From NCBI RefSeq assembly GCF_025854375.1, contig NZ_CP107575.1, positions 2,914,001-2,978,000 of the forward strand: a stretch of DNA of 64,000 bases, in the 5' to 3' direction. The notes below the pieces were generated by a model that ran no database searches, was not told the origin of the DNA, and worked only from the letters and a program-made list of their open reading frames with translations. A program made the translations under genes and the position numbers. Below are positions 8,421 to 16,078 of the stretch, piece after piece. Numbering within the stretch: the stretch's first letter is position 1; each line of letters begins with the position of its first letter. This DNA is from Glutamicibacter sp. JL.03c. GTDB taxonomy: Bacteria > Actinomycetota > Actinomycetes > Actinomycetales > Micrococcaceae.

Positions 8421-9896
8421 GTGGAAAATACAGAAACAATCAACCCCGCAGAGACTGGACCCGAGCTAAAAAGGGCATTGTCCAATCGACATATCCAGCT
8501 CCTAGCCATCGGCGGTGCCATTGGCACCGGCCTGTTCATGGGCTCGGGAAAAACCATCTCTGTTGCAGGACCATCGGTCATCTTGGTCTACATGGTCATC
8601 GGATTCATGCTCTACTTCGTGATGCGAGCGATGGGCGAATTACTGCTCAGCCGCACCGAATACCGCAACTTCTCTGACTTCGCAGGGGACATCCTCGGCC
8701 CATGGGCTGCCTTCTTCACCGGCTGGACCTACTGGTTCTGCTGGATTGTCACCGGCGTCGCCGACGTTATTGTTATCGCCTCGGTGTACGTCACCTACTG
8801 GCTACCACTCATCCCATTGTGGATTCCTGCTTTGGCAGTCATCGTGCTGCTGATCCTGTTGAATCTCCCGTCAGTACGCGGGTTTGGCGAGACCGAATTC
8901 TGGTTCGCGCTTATCAAGATTGTCGCCATCGTGCTCTTGATCGTCATCGGCCTGATCATGATCTTCACCGGCTTTGAACATGATGGGGCCCGGGCTTCGT
9001 TCCTGAACCTGTTCAACGTCGAAGGCGGCTTCTTCGGCGGCGGCATCATGGGCTTTGTCATGGGCTTCCAGATTGCTGTTTTCGCTTTCGTCGGAATTGA
9101 GCTGGTTGGTACCGCAGCGGCCGAGACCAAGAACCCGGAGCACAACCTGCCGAAGGCCATCAATGCCATTCCAGTGCGTATCCTGCTGTTCTACGTCGGT
9201 TCATTGGTCATTTTGATGTCCGTCGTTCCTTGGGATCGTTTCTCCGCGGATGAGTCGCCATTCGTGATGCTCTTCTCGCTGGCTGGGCTTGGAGCAGCCG
9301 CTCACTTGGTGAATGCTGTAGTACTGACCTCGGCTACCTCGTCGGCCAACTCGGGAATCTACTCGACTTCGCGCATGGTCTTCGGACTTGCTACCGATGG
9401 CGATGCACCCAAGCTGTTCGCCAAGCTCACCAGTCGCCAGGTTCCGCGCAACGCGCTATTCCTCTCCGGGGTGGTGCTGTTGAGTTCCATCGTCCTGCTG
9501 ATCTTCGGTCTGGATAAGTCGACCGGCTTCTCGATTGTTACGACGATTTCGTCGCTGTGCTTCATGTTTGTCTGGACGATCATCCTGATCAGCTACCTGG
9601 TCTATCGCAAGCGTCGTCCGGAAGCTCATGATCGTTCGGTCTTCAAGATGCCGGGTGGCACCTTCATGCCCTACGTCGTCATGGCCTTCTTCGTGTTCCT
9701 GCTGTGGGCCTTCACCCGCGATGCGGACACTTTGGCTGGCTTGATCGCCACGCCGATTTGGTTCGTCGTGGTGGGTATTGGGTACGTGTTGCTGCGCAAT
9801 AATGCTCAGCATCTCACGCTGCGCAAAGCGCATGAGGAACGTGTAGCCGAAGAGAAACGTCAGGCTGCTGCCTACCTGGCTTCCAAGCACAGCTAG
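8421..9896 (+). CDS. APC-family amino acid permease (CycA/AAT type)
   Basis: 491 residues with about twelve membrane helices. The first helix contains the AAT signature [19 protein letters not shown], and TM6-8 contain VGTAAAETKNPEHNLPKAIN, conserved in the D-Ser/D-Ala/Gly, aromatic and GABA permeases. It is a proton symporter for an amino acid; the closest general type by eye is CycA. The preferred start is GTG at 8421, with AAAGGA 7-12 nt upstream; an earlier in-frame GTG at 8394 lacks such a site. It is monocistronic and followed by a strong terminator. Confidence 0.9.
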   Translation: MENTETINPAETGPELKRALSNRHIQLLAIGGAIGTGLFMGSGKTISVAGPSVILVYMVIGFMLYFVMRAMGELLLSRTEYRNFSDFAGDILGPWAAFFTGWTYWFCWIVTGVADVIVIASVYVTYWLPLIPLWIPALAVIVLLILLNLPSVRGFGETEFWFALIKIVAIVLLIVIGLIMIFTGFEHDGARASFLNLFNVEGGFFGGGIMGFVMGFQIAVFAFVGIELVGTAAAETKNPEHNLPKAINAIPVRILLFYVGSLVILMSVVPWDRFSADESPFVMLFSLAGLGAAAHLVNAVVLTSATSSANSGIYSTSRMVFGLATDGDAPKLFAKLTSRQVPRNALFLSGVVLLSSIVLLIFGLDKSTGFSIVTTISSLCFMFVWTIILISYLVYRKRRPEAHDRSVFKMPGGTFMPYVVMAFFVFLLWAFTRDADTLAGLIATPIWFVVVGIGYVLLRNNAQHLTLRKAHEERVAEEKRQAAAYLASKHS

Positions 9897-9919
9897 AGAG
9901 GACATTCAGTCCATCCCGT

Positions 9920-9962
9920 AAGCCGGGGCTATCGATCAACTCATCGGTAGCCCCGGCTTTCT
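9920..9962 (+). terminator. Rho-independent terminator
   Basis: Perfect 12-bp arms AAGCCGGGGCTA and TAGCCCCGGCTT around a loop, followed by T residues, 24 nt after the permease stop. Its near symmetry could also stop the convergent DUF4262 gene pair. Confidence 0.88.
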
Positions 9963-9977
9963 GCTATCCGGAATCTC

Positions 9978-10406
9978 TCAATTGATTCGTCGCGACAGGC
10001 AGCTATAGGGCAGGTCCCTGCCCAGAAGCAGGACTTCCAGAAGCCCCATGCTTTCCCGATAGCGGCTGTAAGCCCATGGCGCTTCGTGGCTGATGCGCGA
10101 AGAGATCTTGGAGAAGTACAAGATCGTGTTCGCATCCCATCGGCAGGTCTGGCCGTGTACATAGACTTCATTGTCTTCGAGCACAGCACCCGACAAGCCA
10201 TTGAGCATTTGCAGGCTATCTGGGTAGTTCATTCCCCTGACCAGCAATTCCGGGTGCCCCACGAGGGTGAGGCCGATGGTGTAGGCGTAGGGCTGGCTGA
10301 ATCGATCCGGTTCGATAAACAGCACCTGCCGCCCATAATCACGGATGCATTGGTCCGTTCGCGCATCAGCGTCTTCGATGCTCATCCCATCACAGATGTC
10401 GCACAT
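9978..10406 (-). CDS. DUF4262 domain protein
   Basis: 142 residues of unknown function. The N-terminal MCDICDGMS (two Cys in CxxC spacing) is followed by FSQPYAYTIGLTLVGHPELLVRGM, the DUF4262 core. It is cytoplasmic with no signal peptide. The ATG at 10406 has a strong AAAGGGAG site. It overlaps the preceding gene (10390-10917) by 17 nt, so the two are co-translated. The partner looks like a diverged copy of the same fold, which suggests a heteromer. DUF4262 proteins are widespread in actinobacteria, without a demonstrated role that I know of. Confidence 0.8.
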   Translation of the reverse strand: MCDICDGMSIEDADARTDQCIRDYGRQVLFIEPDRFSQPYAYTIGLTLVGHPELLVRGMNYPDSLQMLNGLSGAVLEDNEVYVHGQTCRWDANTILYFSKISSRISHEAPWAYSRYRESMGLLEVLLLGRDLPYSCLSRRIN

Positions 10407-10917
10407 GGCATTGCTCCCTTTGATGCTCCCGCTGCCACCACCTCATCCAGGCGGCATTAACTTGGCACCGTTCCTCCTGACCGTGGCTTGGAGCCGGTGA
10501 TTTGGCCGGCAACGAACAAACTAGCCGATCCGGGTATACCTCCTCGTAGCCGTCATCAATGCCATCGAAAAGGTCCATGCCGCAGTGCGCCCCGCGGAAG
10601 ACGAACTCCCCGTAGAAGCTCGAACCATGGCAGCCAGCGGTGAATTCTTTGCCATGTTGAAGCACCTGCTCGGCCAAGTAGCGCAACAAGCCGGAGGCCA
10701 CGTCGTGCTTTCCAAGCCCAGTGCTGATGGAGATCTCTGGATGCTTCACGCAACCCAGGCCCACAGTCGAAACGATAACGGGCGATGACCGAGGCACCCG
10801 GTAGGTCAACAGGCAATAGCCGCGCAGTTTCAGCTCCTCCAAAATGAGGATCGCTTCCTGTGCTCGTGCTGACAGGGTGCTACGCACCGAACAGCGTCCT
10901 AGCCGCAAATCTTCCAC
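10390..10917 (-). CDS. Diverged DUF4262-like protein
   Basis: 175 residues. Residues 30-125 (YRVPRSSPVIVSTVGLG, then VKHPEISISTGLG and a helix rich in Leu/Ala) follow the same order as the DUF4262 core in the next gene (AYTIGL, then GHPELLVRGM). I infer a distant paralogue created by tandem duplication. The C-terminal tail is basic and His/Cys/Trp-rich (AWMRWWQREHQREQCHVRHL). The GTG start at 10917 is supported by AAGGAGGA 7-13 nt upstream. No catalytic residues are recognised. It is the first gene of a two-gene operon. Confidence 0.65.
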   Translation of the reverse strand: MEDLRLGRCSVRSTLSARAQEAILILEELKLRGYCLLTYRVPRSSPVIVSTVGLGCVKHPEISISTGLGKHDVASGLLRYLAEQVLQHGKEFTAGCHGSSFYGEFVFRGAHCGMDLFDGIDDGYEEVYPDRLVCSLPAKSPAPSHGQEERCQVNAAWMRWWQREHQREQCHVRHL

Positions 10918-11003
10918 GATGTTCCTCCTTGAGCGACTTGTTGCAAATCAGCATCAGCCCGCAGCAGAAATCAGAACCCAAGAAACAAACCAGATGTGGA
11001 CAA

Positions 11004-11045
11004 TAAAAAACGCTGCCTGCAATCAGTGGTGATTGCAGGCAGCGT
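11004..11045 (-). terminator. Rho-independent terminator of malic enzyme gene
   Basis: 16-bp perfect arms (11010-11025 and 11030-11045) with a 4-nt loop. Read on the minus strand the stem is followed directly by a T run, giving a canonical intrinsic terminator 35 nt past the malic enzyme stop. Confidence 0.95.
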
Positions 11046-11079
11046 CATCAGCGCAGCGCCCTGTTAGGAGCTCAGCACA

Positions 11080-12255
11080 CTACTTTGCTGATTCAGCCTC
11101 AGCGGCCACCGCAGCGGCGACCGCTGGCATAACGCGCTCGTCAAGAGCTGAGGGAACGATATAGTCCTCAGCAAGGTCATCGCCGACCAGGTCGGCGATC
11201 GCGTGAGCTGCAGCGATCTTCATGCCTTCGGTGATCTTCTTGGCGCCTGAATCCAGCGCGCCACGGAAGATGCCTGGGAAGGCCAGAACGTTATTGATCT
11301 GGTTAGGGAAGTCGCTGCGACCGGTCGCGACTACCGCAGCGAACTTCTTCGCGTCCTCCGGCATGATTTCAGGAGTCGGGTTGGACAACGCGAAGATGAT
11401 GGCGTCCTTGTTCATTTTCGCCACAGCGGCCTCATCAAACTTCGACGAGGACAGTCCAACCACTACGTCAGCCCCGTCCAGGGCTTCGGCCAGTCCACCC
11501 ATGACATCTTCACGGTTGGTCCGCCCGGCCAGCTCTGCCTTGATGGGATTCAAGTCATCGCGCTCGCGGTGAATGGTTCCCCGCGAGTCCAGCACGATCA
11601 CATCGGCTACGCCAGCTTTGAGCAACAGGTTCGTTACTGCAACTCCAGCGGATCCCGCACCCGAGATAACAACCTTCAGCGAGCTGATATCCCGCTGGGT
11701 CTGGCGAGCAGCGCCAATCAGCGCGGCCAGGACCACCACGGCAGTGCCGTGCTGGTCATCGTGCATTACTGGGATATCCAGTGCCTCGATCAGCTTCTTT
11801 TCGATTTCGAAGCATCGCGGCGCCGAGATGTCTTCCAAATTGACTGCACCGAAGCTTGGGCGCAGGCGAACGATCGTCTCAACAATTTCGTCTACGTCAG
11901 TCGTGTCCAGCACCAGCGGGATGGAATCCAGCCCGCCAAACTCCTTGAACAGCGCGCTCTTGCCTTCCATCACTGGCAGCGACGCTGCTGCACCGATGTC
12001 GCCCAAGCCGAGGACTGCAGTTCCGTCCGAAACGACGGCTACCAGGCGTGATGCCCAGGTATGGGTGGAGTGCTTGGTTGGATCTTCGGCGATCGCTTGG
12101 GAAACCTTGGCCACTCCGGGAGTGTAGGCAATCGACAGATCGCGCTTGGAGTTCAGGGGCATCTGCGACTGGATGGTGAGCTTGCCGCCAATGTGGGCGT
12201 CAAATACTTCTGCATCGGTGATGGTGGACAGGTCTTTGGTGGATTCAACAGACAT
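11080..12255 (-). CDS. Malic enzyme (NAD(P)-dependent, decarboxylating)
   Basis: 391 residues, the short bacterial form without the phosphotransacetylase-like C-terminal domain. It converts malate to pyruvate and CO2. The malic domain shows the catalytic Tyr in IAYTPGVA, VAVVSDGTAVLGLGDIG and the acidic metal site NLEDISAPRCFEIE. The nucleotide domain has VISGAGSAGVAVTNLL, and the Asp in VIVLDSRG after strand 2 suggests NAD preference (inference). It is monocistronic, with ribosome site AAAGAAGAG upstream and a strong terminator downstream. It supplies pyruvate or NADPH during growth on organic acids, fitting the acid-catabolic genes around it. Confidence 0.93.
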   Translation of the reverse strand: MSVESTKDLSTITDAEVFDAHIGGKLTIQSQMPLNSKRDLSIAYTPGVAKVSQAIAEDPTKHSTHTWASRLVAVVSDGTAVLGLGDIGAAASLPVMEGKSALFKEFGGLDSIPLVLDTTDVDEIVETIVRLRPSFGAVNLEDISAPRCFEIEKKLIEALDIPVMHDDQHGTAVVVLAALIGAARQTQRDISSLKVVISGAGSAGVAVTNLLLKAGVADVIVLDSRGTIHRERDDLNPIKAELAGRTNREDVMGGLAEALDGADVVVGLSSSKFDEAAVAKMNKDAIIFALSNPTPEIMPEDAKKFAAVVATGRSDFPNQINNVLAFPGIFRGALDSGAKKITEGMKIAAAHAIADLVGDDLAEDYIVPSALDERVMPAVAAAVAAEAESAK

Positions 12256-12635
12256 TGAATTGCTCTTCTTTCAAGAAAGTTCTGAATGACGTGAACGCAG
12301 TACCCACAAAGCTTGTGGCATAGCGTAGGAACGCGCATAACCATTCATCCGACCGCAACGGAGCTTGACCCACACGCAATTAAGGAGGGCATCAGGCTTC
12401 CATGTACACAGTTCCCAGATGGGCTCCGCCGGGTAAGGCTGAAGGCTCCCTCGTGGTGTGCCGGAAGATGGCTGGTCAGTACTTTCTTTAGACCTACAAT
12501 TTCCACCATACGGGAACCGTTTGTCGCAAATCAACCCCTCTTCACCGATTTATGCCAATATGACGCCCCGTAGCAATATCGCTTCGATGCTGCCTTTACG
12601 TGCAGATAATCGGTAACTCAGGCAAAATTAGTCCC
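12256..12635. other. Intergenic region, divergent promoters
   Basis: About 380 nt between the malic enzyme start and the HTH gene. It must hold both promoters. It is more AT-rich near 12480-12600. I see no repeat, conserved RNA or convincing small gene in it. Confidence 0.5.
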
Positions 12636-13022
12636 ATGGCATCACCAACTTCAGCTTTGGGCAAGGTCCGCACCTTCGAGGCACTCGACGATAAGACCAC
12701 ATCACGATTGCGACGCGCGTTGGATGAATCGGACGACACCACCGTCTTCGTCAACGGAACGGCGCTGCAACTACCCAAGGAAGCCCATCAAGCGCTGATC
12801 GAGGTGCTTTCACGCTTCGCCGATGGCGAGTCGGTCAGTATCGGCACTCCCGAACTGTTGCTCAATACCTCCCAGGCCGCGCAGATGGCTGGCATTTCCA
12901 ATAGCTACCTGCGCAAGCTCGCCGATGCCGGAACCATTCCGGTGGAATACCGCGGAACGCACCGGCGCATCCGCCCCAGCGCCATTCAGGCGTGGCTGGA
13001 TTCCCGAGCTGATACCGACTAA
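12636..13022 (+). CDS. Excisionase-type HTH DNA-binding protein
   Basis: 128 residues. The N-terminal 75 residues are helical and acidic; the C-terminal half is a MerR/excisionase-like winged HTH (LLNTSQAAQMAGISNSYLRKLADAGTIP then YRGTHRRIRPSAIQAWL). Such proteins act as antitoxin-like autoregulators or small transcription factors, often ahead of PIN-type toxins in actinobacteria. Here the next gene, 12 nt downstream, encodes a four-helix membrane protein instead. The ATG at 12636 is chosen over a GTG at 12600, although no strong ribosome site is seen for either. Confidence 0.75.
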   Translation: MASPTSALGKVRTFEALDDKTTSRLRRALDESDDTTVFVNGTALQLPKEAHQALIEVLSRFADGESVSIGTPELLLNTSQAAQMAGISNSYLRKLADAGTIPVEYRGTHRRIRPSAIQAWLDSRADTD

Positions 13023-13034
13023 AGAGACATCGCA

Positions 13035-13892
13035 ATGAACGAGACTACTGGGGCGCCGCAGGAAATCGTTTGGTGGGATCGCTTGCTCATACGGCTCCCT
13101 GGCTACTCGCTGATTGCATGGGCAGCATGCTACGGGTTCCACCAACACGGTCTGCCGATGACGGCAGCAGTGCTGGTATTCTTCTTGGCCTGCGTCCCCT
13201 TGCTGGCTGGATGGCAGATTTTCCACCTCTGGCGCAAACACCAGCGAATGCGTGACTGGAGCCGGGAACAGGAGCTGACCCAAGGCGAGCCGGGGGTTCC
13301 GAATGTGCCACAAATACAGCAGAAGCTCTCTCGCATTGCCGATGAGAAAGCTGATCGACCCGAACCCGAGAAACCACGTTTCGGCGCGTGGGGAATCTTC
13401 CTGGTCATCATGTCGATTACAGCGGTTGCTACTGGCCTGGGGATCTTCCTTGCAAAAATGGGAGCGCCGAGAATTCTCGTCCTCGCCGTCATTACGCTGT
13501 GCTTGGGCGGCTTGGCTCCACTGCAATTCATGGGTGTGCGAAACCGCGCTTACCGCGCTATCAAGACCATGCCCAAGAAACTGGCCGAGGTCCGAGAGCT
13601 GGTATCCAAGGAGCGGTACGCTCCAAGCTCCCAGCGCTCGACGCAAGCCACAGACAGCACCCTGGATGCAGCCTTGCTCATCGTGGATCAAGCATTGGAT
13701 CTCTCCAGGGGCGGGCATTACCGGTCCGCGGTGGACTGCCTGGGCCTCTTGGCGCTGCTGGCCCGAGACAGCTGGCCGGCTTCATGCAAGTCGCGCGTCG
13801 TGGCGGAAAAACTTCAGCAGCGGATCAATGGCGCGTTGGCGCAGCTAAATGTTGAGGAGCGCAAAACGAGGGATCGGCACCAGAGTTCCTAG
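13035..13892 (+). CDS. Uncharacterised membrane protein with cytoplasmic C-terminal domain
   Basis: 285 residues, not recognised. Two closely spaced helix pairs are predicted: residues about 14-56 (LIAWAACYGF, then AAVLVFFLACVPLLAGW) and about 117-168 (WGIFLVIMSITAVATGLGIFLA, then ILVLAVITLCLGGL). A charged linker of about 55 residues lies between the pairs. A C-terminal domain of about 110 residues is helical, with ALLIVDQALDLSRGGHYRSAVDCLGLLALLARD resembling a TPR-like hairpin. It is probably co-transcribed with the HTH gene 12 nt upstream (AAAGAG site). A role as effector controlled by the HTH protein is speculation. Confidence 0.6.
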   Translation: MNETTGAPQEIVWWDRLLIRLPGYSLIAWAACYGFHQHGLPMTAAVLVFFLACVPLLAGWQIFHLWRKHQRMRDWSREQELTQGEPGVPNVPQIQQKLSRIADEKADRPEPEKPRFGAWGIFLVIMSITAVATGLGIFLAKMGAPRILVLAVITLCLGGLAPLQFMGVRNRAYRAIKTMPKKLAEVRELVSKERYAPSSQRSTQATDSTLDAALLIVDQALDLSRGGHYRSAVDCLGLLALLARDSWPASCKSRVVAEKLQQRINGALAQLNVEERKTRDRHQSS

Positions 13893-13935
13893 ATCTGGGA
13901 AGACAAGTTCTTGCCAAGCCCTGTTTTTCCTGTTG

Positions 13936-13951
13936 GAATACCAAAGTATTC
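13936..13951. promoter_or_regulatory. Palindrome upstream of aminotransferase gene
   Basis: GAATAC-CAAA-GTATTC is a perfect 6-4-6 inverted repeat, 82 nt before the start codon at 14034, in an AT-richer patch where the promoter is expected. It is a possible operator for a GntR or IclR regulator; the factor is unknown. Confidence 0.4.
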
Positions 13952-14033
13952 TATTTGAAAACACGTCTTCGCGCGGAGCCAGCACGCGAGGAGCGCGCTT
14001 CGGCAATTGCCGGAGCCTTGGCCAAGGAGGACC

Positions 14034-15275
14034 ATGACCGCCGCACCACAATCCCTCGCTACTGCCCATGAGGCCTTGCTCTCCGACCGCGCGGCCGGCA
14101 TCAAGCAGTCGGCCGTCCGCGACGTCTTCGAACTGTCCCTTGACCCTTCCTTGGTGTCTCTGGCTGGCGGCAACCCTTTCCTGCAGTTGCTTCCCCTCGA
14201 AAAAATCGGCCAGATCAGCCAACGCATCGTCACCGAGCAGGGTCCCGAAGCCCTGCAGTACGGTTCGGGCCTCGGCACCGCTGAACTGCGCGAGCAGATC
14301 ATCGAGGTCATGGCCGCCGAAGGGATCACCAACGTCAATGTGGATGACGTAGTGGTCACCAATGGCTCCCAATCCGCACAGGATATGGCATGCAAGGTGT
14401 TCTGCAACCCCGGGGACACCGTGCTGTGCGAAGACCCTACCTATGTGGGCGCTCTGAACACTTTCGAGGCCTACCAGGTCACCGCGCGCCCAGTGGGAAC
14501 CGATGAAAACGGGCTCATTCCCGGCGCCCTGCGCGAGCGCATCTCCGAGTTGCGCGCGGCCGGCGAACACATCAAATTCCTCTACACGATCCCCAACTTC
14601 AATAACCCTTCGGGCATCACGCTGGCTGCTGGGCGACGCCAGGAAATCGTGGATATCTGCCGCGAAGAAGGCATCCTCATCCTGGAAGACAATCCCTATG
14701 GAATGCTCCGCTATGAAGGCCAGGCCGCGCCGACCCTGCGCAGCCTGGATCCGGAGAACGTCATCTACATGGGCTCCTTTTCCAAGATCTTCGCCCCGGG
14801 CCTGCGCATCGGCTGGGCGGCCGTCCCCACCCATCTCTTCCGCCGCTTCTACTTGGCAGGAGAAGCGGTGGCACTGTGCCCGCCCACACTGAACCAGATG
14901 ATCATCAGCGCCTACCTCAACGAGCACGACTGGAAGGGCCAAATCGCCAAGTACAACGATCTCTACCGCTCCCGCCGCGATGCCATGCTCCAAGCCCTGG
15001 ATCAGCACCTGCCGGCGGAAGTCAGCTACACGCGTCCGGAAGGCGGGTTCTTCATCTGGCTGACGCTGCCACAGGGAATCGACACCTATGGGCTGCTGCA
15101 ACAAGGAGTGAAGGCAGGTGTCATCTTCATTCCTGGCGCTGCATTCAGCCCGAGCGGCCAAGCTGACAACAAGCTGCGCCTGGCGTTCTGCTCGGTCGAT
15201 GAGGGAACCATTGCCGAGGGCGTCCAGCGCCTGTCGGGATTGCTGGCCTCAGCCATCGAGGCCAACGGCCGCTAG
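14034..15275 (+). CDS. PLP-dependent aminotransferase, class I/II (2-aminoadipate-type)
   Basis: 413 residues, fold-type I. The PLP lysine lies in GSFSKIFAPGLRIGW; other markers are YGSGLGTAELREQI, TNGSQSAQDM, NFNNPSG (substrate/PLP Asn) and EDNPYGMLRY. These fit the LysN/MocR-catalytic-domain family that transaminates 2-aminoadipate, kynurenine, aromatic or branched amino acids. There is no N-terminal GntR domain, so it is an enzyme rather than a MocR regulator. The ATG at 14034 follows AAGGAGG. It is convergent with the IclR gene 15 nt away, with a 12-bp GC palindrome between the two stops. The amino donor is not deducible. Confidence 0.9.
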   Translation: MTAAPQSLATAHEALLSDRAAGIKQSAVRDVFELSLDPSLVSLAGGNPFLQLLPLEKIGQISQRIVTEQGPEALQYGSGLGTAELREQIIEVMAAEGITNVNVDDVVVTNGSQSAQDMACKVFCNPGDTVLCEDPTYVGALNTFEAYQVTARPVGTDENGLIPGALRERISELRAAGEHIKFLYTIPNFNNPSGITLAAGRRQEIVDICREEGILILEDNPYGMLRYEGQAAPTLRSLDPENVIYMGSFSKIFAPGLRIGWAAVPTHLFRRFYLAGEAVALCPPTLNQMIISAYLNEHDWKGQIAKYNDLYRSRRDAMLQALDQHLPAEVSYTRPEGGFFIWLTLPQGIDTYGLLQQGVKAGVIFIPGAAFSPSGQADNKLRLAFCSVDEGTIAEGVQRLSGLLASAIEANGR

Positions 15276-15290
15276 CTTGCAGCCGGCTGC

Positions 15291-16061
15291 CTAGCCCAGG
15301 CGTCCGCCAAAGTCATCAGCGATGTCGTTGGCGGCGCGCCGAAGCCTGGGCAGGAGCTGGTCCTGGATGTACTGCGGGTTATTCCGGCTGGTTTGCACCG
15401 AGATGTTCAAGGCGCCCAGCAGCTTTCCGCCGCGGATCACCGGAACGGCCAGGCCGCGCAGCCCCTCATCCAGTTCTTGATTGACCAAAGACCATCCCTG
15501 CTGGCGAACCGTCGCCAGTTCCTTTTTCAATTCCTCGATGCTCTCGACTGTGCGCTCGGTGTACTTCTGCAGTTCCACGCGCTGCAGAAATGCTTCCTGC
15601 TCCCCCGGCTCCAGATGGGCGATGAGCACACGGCCCATCGACGTCACCCACGCCGGCAGGCGATTGCCAATGGACACGTTCAGCGCATGGAGCCGCGGAG
15701 CGGCGACGCGTTCAACATAGAGCACATCCTGGCCTTCAAGGACGCACAGCGAAGCAGTCTCCTCGAGCTCGCGGGCCAGCGCCTGCAGATGGCCGACGGC
15801 CGCTTGGGGAAGGGTCAACCCGGAAAGATAAGCAGCACCAATATCCAGCACACGCGGGGTCATCTTAAAGGCATTGCCCTGGGCCTGCAGGTATCCAAGG
15901 TCAACCAGGGTCAGCAGGAATCGGCGGGCCGAGGCTCGGGTCTGGTCAGTGGCCGTGGCAACCTGGGAGACCGTTAGTTCAGAGTTGCCCGCCGAAAATG
16001 CCAGCAACACGGCCAGGGTCTTTTCCGCTGACTTAACGAAATAATCCGGCCGCTCTGCCAC
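15291..16061 (-). CDS. IclR-family regulator, PcaR/PcaU-like
   Basis: 256 residues. The N-terminal winged HTH (SAEKTLAVLLAFSAGNSELTVSQVATATDQTRASARRFLLTLVDLGYL) and the effector domain (CVLEGQDVLYVERVAAPRLHALNVSIGNRLPAWVTSMGRVLIA) fit the PcaR/PcaU/PobR branch, which responds to protocatechuate-pathway acids. It is the third gene of the quinate/shikimate operon, 17 nt after qsuB, so it is probably autoregulated. Corynebacterium controls its qsu genes with a LysR protein, so an IclR protein here is a regulator swap (inference). A matching imperfect palindrome lies in the qsuD/MFS divergent promoter. Confidence 0.88.
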   Translation of the reverse strand: MAERPDYFVKSAEKTLAVLLAFSAGNSELTVSQVATATDQTRASARRFLLTLVDLGYLQAQGNAFKMTPRVLDIGAAYLSGLTLPQAAVGHLQALARELEETASLCVLEGQDVLYVERVAAPRLHALNVSIGNRLPAWVTSMGRVLIAHLEPGEQEAFLQRVELQKYTERTVESIEELKKELATVRQQGWSLVNQELDEGLRGLAVPVIRGGKLLGALNISVQTSRNNPQYIQDQLLPRLRRAANDIADDFGGRLG

Positions 16062-16078
16062 TGTTTGGTCCCCCAGCT

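Noticed and set aside
15279-15290. GCAGCCGGCTGC palindrome between the aminotransferase and IclR stops as an operator
   Set aside because: It sits between two convergent stop codons, has no loop and no T run; at best part of a weak terminator.
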